The notes beneath the pieces are model-generated. The model worked only from the letters and a program-made list of their open reading frames with translations. It was not told where the DNA came from and ran no database searches. A program made the translations under genes and the position numbers. Shown piece by piece: positions 62,601 to 64,000 of a stretch of DNA of 64,000 bases. The number at the start of each line of letters is the position of its first letter. Position 1 is the first letter of the stretch. The stretch is from Euglena gracilis (taxonomy: Eukaryota; Euglenida; Euglenophyceae; Euglenales): positions 39,898,654-39,962,653 of the forward strand of contig CP154957.1 of NCBI GenBank assembly GCA_039621445.1. The letters are read 5' to 3'.

Positions 62601-64000
62601 GACCAGTACAATGAAAGTTTGGTGTGCATCGATGTGTTTGAGAGAGTTCGAAGTGAAAATTAGGCAAGTGTCGGGTTTTGTGTTTGTGCTGGTGTGTCCT
62701 GTGCGTGAGTGTGTACTTGTATAATGCACACCTGCATAATACATCAGTGATGCATCCGCTTAGGTTGTCATCCCCCACCAATTTCCCCCAAACGATACCC
62801 CCCACCCCGGGACCCGACTTCTGTAACCCAAAGCATATAAATATTCTCCGTAACCCCCCCACCAAATAGACCCCCCCCCTGGTTTTCGACCAACGTTCCG
62901 AATAGTGCCCCCCCCCCCCCGAATAGTAGGCCCCCATGGTTGGGTTGGGTATGGGTTGAAGGCTGCAGCCATTGCTGCATTGGACCTCAACGGTCTTTTG
63001 ACTTCTTCACTCACTCAGACTCGATCTGAGTTTCGACATGCCATTTTTTATCAATCATTTCACAAACTGCAATATCTCCGGCATTGCAACGGAAGAGAAT
63101 GGCATGGTTTGAAACATAGACATGTGGACCCAAAATTTTTCTTCGATAATGTGCGGACCCCCTGGTTTTCGACCACTTTTCCGAATAGTGCCCCCCCCAC
63201 CCCCGAATAGAAGCCCCTCCCCTCGGTTTTAGACCAATGTTCCGACTAGTAGCCCCCGGAGTTTCTATTCGAGGGGGGTTATCTCTCATTGACCACCATA
63301 GATACAGTGTGTCTTCCTAGGAGTTGGACCGATATTCTTCTTTAAATTTTACGTGATTTCGTCCACGTTCAAACTGAAAATGAAAAAGTATTGAAGATAG
63401 GATGATAAGTTGCGGGTTTCTGAAACAAAAATTGCACCCACCACGGATTTTGATGGTGTTTAATGCGGATACAGCGTATTTAGGGGCCAATTATGCCCAA
63501 CGGTTACAATTTTTTTTTGCCAAACAGTATTCCCCCCAAGTGACATTCACTAAGCTCCTGGGGGCGGACTTTGACCAAGTGAATAATATCCTGGTGGGAT
63601 TATTTGGGGGACATTATTCCCCACTGCACCAGCAGCTTCCCTCCCCAGAAACGGCTGTATCGCGAGGAGAACCGGGGCAAACTGCCCCTGGCGGTGAAGC
63701 TCGAGATGCGGCGGCGGAAGCGCTCTGGGGAGGTGCTGCAGGAGACCGCCTCGCTCTTCCGCGAGGCCGAGGTGCCCCCCCCCAACGTGCATGAAGCCTT
63801 GGAGGCCAAGGTTCCAAGGTTCAAAGGTTCTCCTCCTGTGGCCACGGTGGTGAATGGCGCCCTGAAGAGTCTGCGTCTCTTTCACAGCTTAAAGACGTTT
63901 CGCTGGGCGACATTCCGCGGCGGAAGAGGGGCCACGAGGACCGTTCTGCCGCGTCGCCGCTCTCGGCGGAGGTTTCCAATATCGAGGCTTGTGACCGGGT
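44905..64000 (+). CDS. ERCC6: CSB/ERCC6/Rad26-type SNF2 DNA translocase (23 exons seen, open at right edge)
   Basis: Role (known): CSB/Rad26 is the SWI2/SNF2 ATPase that binds stalled RNA polymerase II upstream of the bubble and starts transcription-coupled excision repair in the nucleus. Seen, by exon: 44905-45093, 47463-47534, 47599-47689, 49765-49856, 51313-51494, 51708-51858, 53046-53188, 53359-53465, 53704-~53825, ~53938-53976, 54400-54537, 54848-54904, 55018-55082, 55592-55667, 55836-55955, 57479-57607, 60403-60510, 61509-61619, 61681-61761, 61907-62022, 62501-62621, 63649-63810, 63888-64000. Junction phases agree except around exons 9/10. Motif order I, Ia, II, III, IV, V, VI is complete. 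No stop is seen in exons outside the exon 9 problem. The N-terminal exon(s) with the start codon and the C-terminus (UBD region) are not in view. Confidence 0.93.
46056..46486 (+). repeat. GTCCTGGGGGGG tandem arrays in CSB intron 1
   Basis: Seen: a 12-bp unit GTCCTGGGGGGG repeated about eight times at 46056-46146 and about fifteen times at 46297-46480, separated by ~150 bp with GGGCGCCGAAGGCGCCC. Every unit has a G7 run, so the plus strand has strong G-quadruplex potential. Gly/Val/Leu or Pro-rich frames across it are artefacts. Confidence 0.9.
47089..47152 (+). repeat. (ATT)n microsatellite
   Basis: Seen: TTATTATTATT runs at 47093-47121 and 47128-47153 interrupted by TTTACTGTTAA, in CSB intron 1. 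AT-rich sequence continues to 47450, just before the exon 2 acceptor. Confidence 0.9.
48412..48495 (+). repeat. Short degenerate GGTTAGGGTT run
   Basis: Seen: GGTTAGGGTTGGGTTAGAGT and GTAGGGTTAGGGTGGGG in CSB intron 3. It resembles a telomere-type repeat but is too short and irregular to be a chromosome end. Confidence 0.5.
49765..51858 (+). CDS. ERCC6: CSB exons 4-6: basic linker and approach to the ATPase core
   Basis: Exon 49765-49856, after CCATCACAG, reads (D)[20 protein letters not shown] in phase with the base left by exon 3. This resembles the W/R-rich segment before the helicase core. Exon 51313-51494, after CCTCTTTTAG, reads [20 protein letters not shown] and a basic [13 protein letters not shown] weaker acceptor at 51337-51339 is possible. 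Exon 51708-51858 starts (R)[20 protein letters not shown] and contains [20 protein letters not shown], the Q-motif-like region that positions ATP. Confidence 0.85.
53046..53465 (+). CDS. ERCC6: CSB exons 7-8: motifs I and Ia
   Basis: Exon 53046-53188 follows CACACGCACAG and encodes [20 protein letters not shown] (Walker A, GLGKT) and [12 protein letters not shown] (motif Ia). It ends in phase 2. Exon 53359-53465 follows CTCTTCAG and encodes [20 protein letters not shown] and [15 protein letters not shown], in phase. Known: motif I binds the ATP phosphates. Confidence 0.95.
53704..53976 (+). CDS. ERCC6: CSB exons 9-10: motif II, with an unresolved junction
   Basis: Exon 9 starts at 53704 after GTGCCCAG: (G)[20 protein letters not shown], then [24 protein letters not shown] (53787-53798) is the Walker B/motif II. 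In frame, TAA follows at 53828-53830 before any GT. Exon 10, ~53938-53976, supplies (P)[12 protein letters not shown] with a GT donor at 53977, in phase with exon 11. The exon 9 donor (no GT available) and exon 10 acceptor (GAG) are non-canonical or mis-sequenced. Confidence 0.75.
54400..54904 (+). CDS. ERCC6: CSB exons 11-12: motif III
   Basis: Exon 54400-54537, after GGTCCCCAG, reads [20 protein letters not shown], then SLFDFVFPG (motif III). Its tail [17 protein letters not shown] is looser than usual for the family and may carry a small insertion before a GTGTGT donor. Exon 54848-54904, after TCTCCAG, reads [19 protein letters not shown] and ends at GTGAGT. Confidence 0.9.
55018..55955 (+). 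CDS. ERCC6: CSB exons 13-15: inter-lobe segment
   Basis: Exon 55018-55082 ([22 protein letters not shown]) joins exon 55592-55667 ([25 protein letters not shown]) through a split Arg codon. Exon 55836-55955 reads [20 protein letters not shown] and [20 protein letters not shown]. The PYLLRR and L-P-x-K-x-EQVLFC text is diagnostic of the CSB/Rad26 branch of SNF2 proteins. Confidence 0.92.
56936..57442 (+). repeat. ~0.5-kb pentanucleotide microsatellite (TGTAC / TGTAT)
   Basis: Seen: about 100 uninterrupted pentamers TGT(A/G)(C/T). The first half is TGTAC with scattered TGTGC. The second half is TGTAT with scattered TGTGT, with a short mixed zone near 57165-57205. One TGTTC occurs near 56967. 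It contains no stop in any frame on either strand, which creates long false frames. It lies in CSB intron 15, ending ~36 bp before exon 16. Confidence 0.97.
57479..57607 (+). CDS. ERCC6: CSB exon 16: start of second RecA lobe
   Basis: Reads [20 protein letters not shown], then [20 protein letters not shown] and KMK before GTTGAC. The acceptor CCCGGCAG lies only ~36 bp after a 0.5-kb pentanucleotide microsatellite, so expansion there could disturb splicing. Confidence 0.93.
58354..58818. mobile_element. TA-flanked MITE in CSB intron 16
   Basis: Seen: TA at 58352-58353, CATCTCTCTAAGG, right end CCTTAAAGAGATG, TA at 58819-58820. The interior has repeated CCCCCCCGGGGGGG blocks, GG(G)TCCAGCC repeats and a 13-bp-stem hairpin with loop AAA (58492-58520). 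The same TA rule as the elements at 21.8-37.9 kb applies. Confidence 0.75.
58998..59425. repeat. CCGCAATTTT / CCACAATTTT degenerate repeats
   Basis: Seen: clusters of TTCC(G/A)CAATTTT at 59025-59105 and 59350-59425 in CSB intron 16. Short frames across them are not genes. Confidence 0.7.
60403..60510 (+). CDS. ERCC6: CSB exon 17: motif IV, GC donor
   Basis: After CTTTCCTGGCAG the exon reads [20 protein letters not shown] and [16 protein letters not shown] (motif IV). It must end at CAG|GCATGC, because the next exon resumes GYTYLRMDG in phase 0 and no GT is available here. Known: GC-AG introns are a minor but normal class. Confidence 0.93.
61509..62022 (+). CDS. ERCC6: CSB exons 18-20: motifs V and VI
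   Basis: Exon 61509-61619 reads [20 protein letters not shown] to FVALLTAK. Exon 61681-61761 reads [20 protein letters not shown] and VIYDPDW (motif V), with about six extra residues (NGGLAV) compared with the usual VGGLGVNL and a GAG rather than CAG/TAG acceptor. Exon 61907-62022 reads [20 protein letters not shown] (motif VI, arginine finger in RAWRIGQ) to EEKIYHR. Confidence 0.93.
62501..62621 (+). CDS. ERCC6: CSB exon 21: post-helicase brace
   Basis: After TTTCCTGAACAG the exon reads (R)[20 protein letters not shown] and [20 protein letters not shown], ending at GTGTGC. RRFFK-x-x-D-L-x-ELFTL is the conserved brace that follows motif VI in CSB-type proteins. Confidence 0.92.
62768..63285. 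repeat. Degenerate poly-C element with GAATAGT word, CSB intron 21
   Basis: Seen: CCGAATAGTGCCCCCCC and CCGAATAG(T/A)(A)G motifs at ~62896-62930 and 63180-63212, each preceded by GGTTTTCGACCA(A/C). CACCAAATAGACCCCCC lies at 62860. This is the poly-C element style with a further word, but I cannot define ends. Confidence 0.5.
63649..64000 (+). CDS. ERCC6: CSB exons 22-23: basic C-terminal extension, runs off the window
   Basis: Exon 63649-63810, after CCCTCCCCAG, reads [20 protein letters not shown] and [20 protein letters not shown], ending AK at GTTCCA. Exon 63888-64000, after CTTTCACAG, reads [20 protein letters not shown] and is open at the edge. Phase fits. The KRK/RRKR clusters could serve as a nuclear localisation signal. 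This part is poorly conserved in the family, so exact edges are less certain. Confidence 0.75.

Overview
This is eukaryotic nuclear DNA. The only clear host gene is split into more than 20 short exons by GT-AG introns. The rest is dense, nested transposable-element sequence with no prokaryotic gene organisation and no rRNA, tRNA or CRISPR array that I can see. The element mix (chromodomain Ty3/gypsy, an endonuclease-bearing LINE with a 2A peptide, pogo-like DNA transposons) and the long C/G homopolymers suggest an alga or other protist with a large, repeat-rich genome. I cannot assign a species from sequence alone.

Layout. Bases 1-6220 hold a decayed chromovirus: gag with a zinc knuckle, protease, an unusual inter-domain segment, reverse transcriptase, RNase H, integrase and a C-terminal chromodomain. 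Bases 6382-11824 hold one or two very large downstream reading frames in the position an envelope or accessory gene would occupy. I do not recognise them. The whole of 0.6-13 kb is full of short perfect hairpins with A-rich loops, in both coding and non-coding parts. Bases 13104-14022 form a 0.9-kb unit bounded by 62-bp inverted repeats and filled by one reading frame. Bases 14581-20721 hold two 357-bp direct repeats and then a LINE with a 2A motif, reverse transcriptase and a C-terminal restriction-like endonuclease.

Bases 21.8-37.9 kb are a nest of elements inserted at TA dinucleotides. One is a 5.8-kb pogo/Tigger-like transposon (26613-32384) with a rearranged, intron-containing transposase gene. 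It sits inside a small poly-C element whose empty site can still be read across the insertion. A second group is a family of small elements with poly-C/poly-G inverted ends, each subfamily using its own short A/T word. A 5'-truncated second LINE lies on the minus strand at 33.2-34.9 kb. Bases 38-44.9 kb are mostly degenerate tandem repeats and palindromes.

Bases 44905-64000 carry the host gene on the plus strand: a CSB/ERCC6/Rad26-type SNF2 ATPase of transcription-coupled repair. I reconstruct 23 exons. Reading phase is kept at nearly every junction, and the helicase motifs appear in order. Introns hold G-rich arrays, a 0.5-kb pentanucleotide microsatellite and further TA-flanked elements. 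The gene continues past the right edge.
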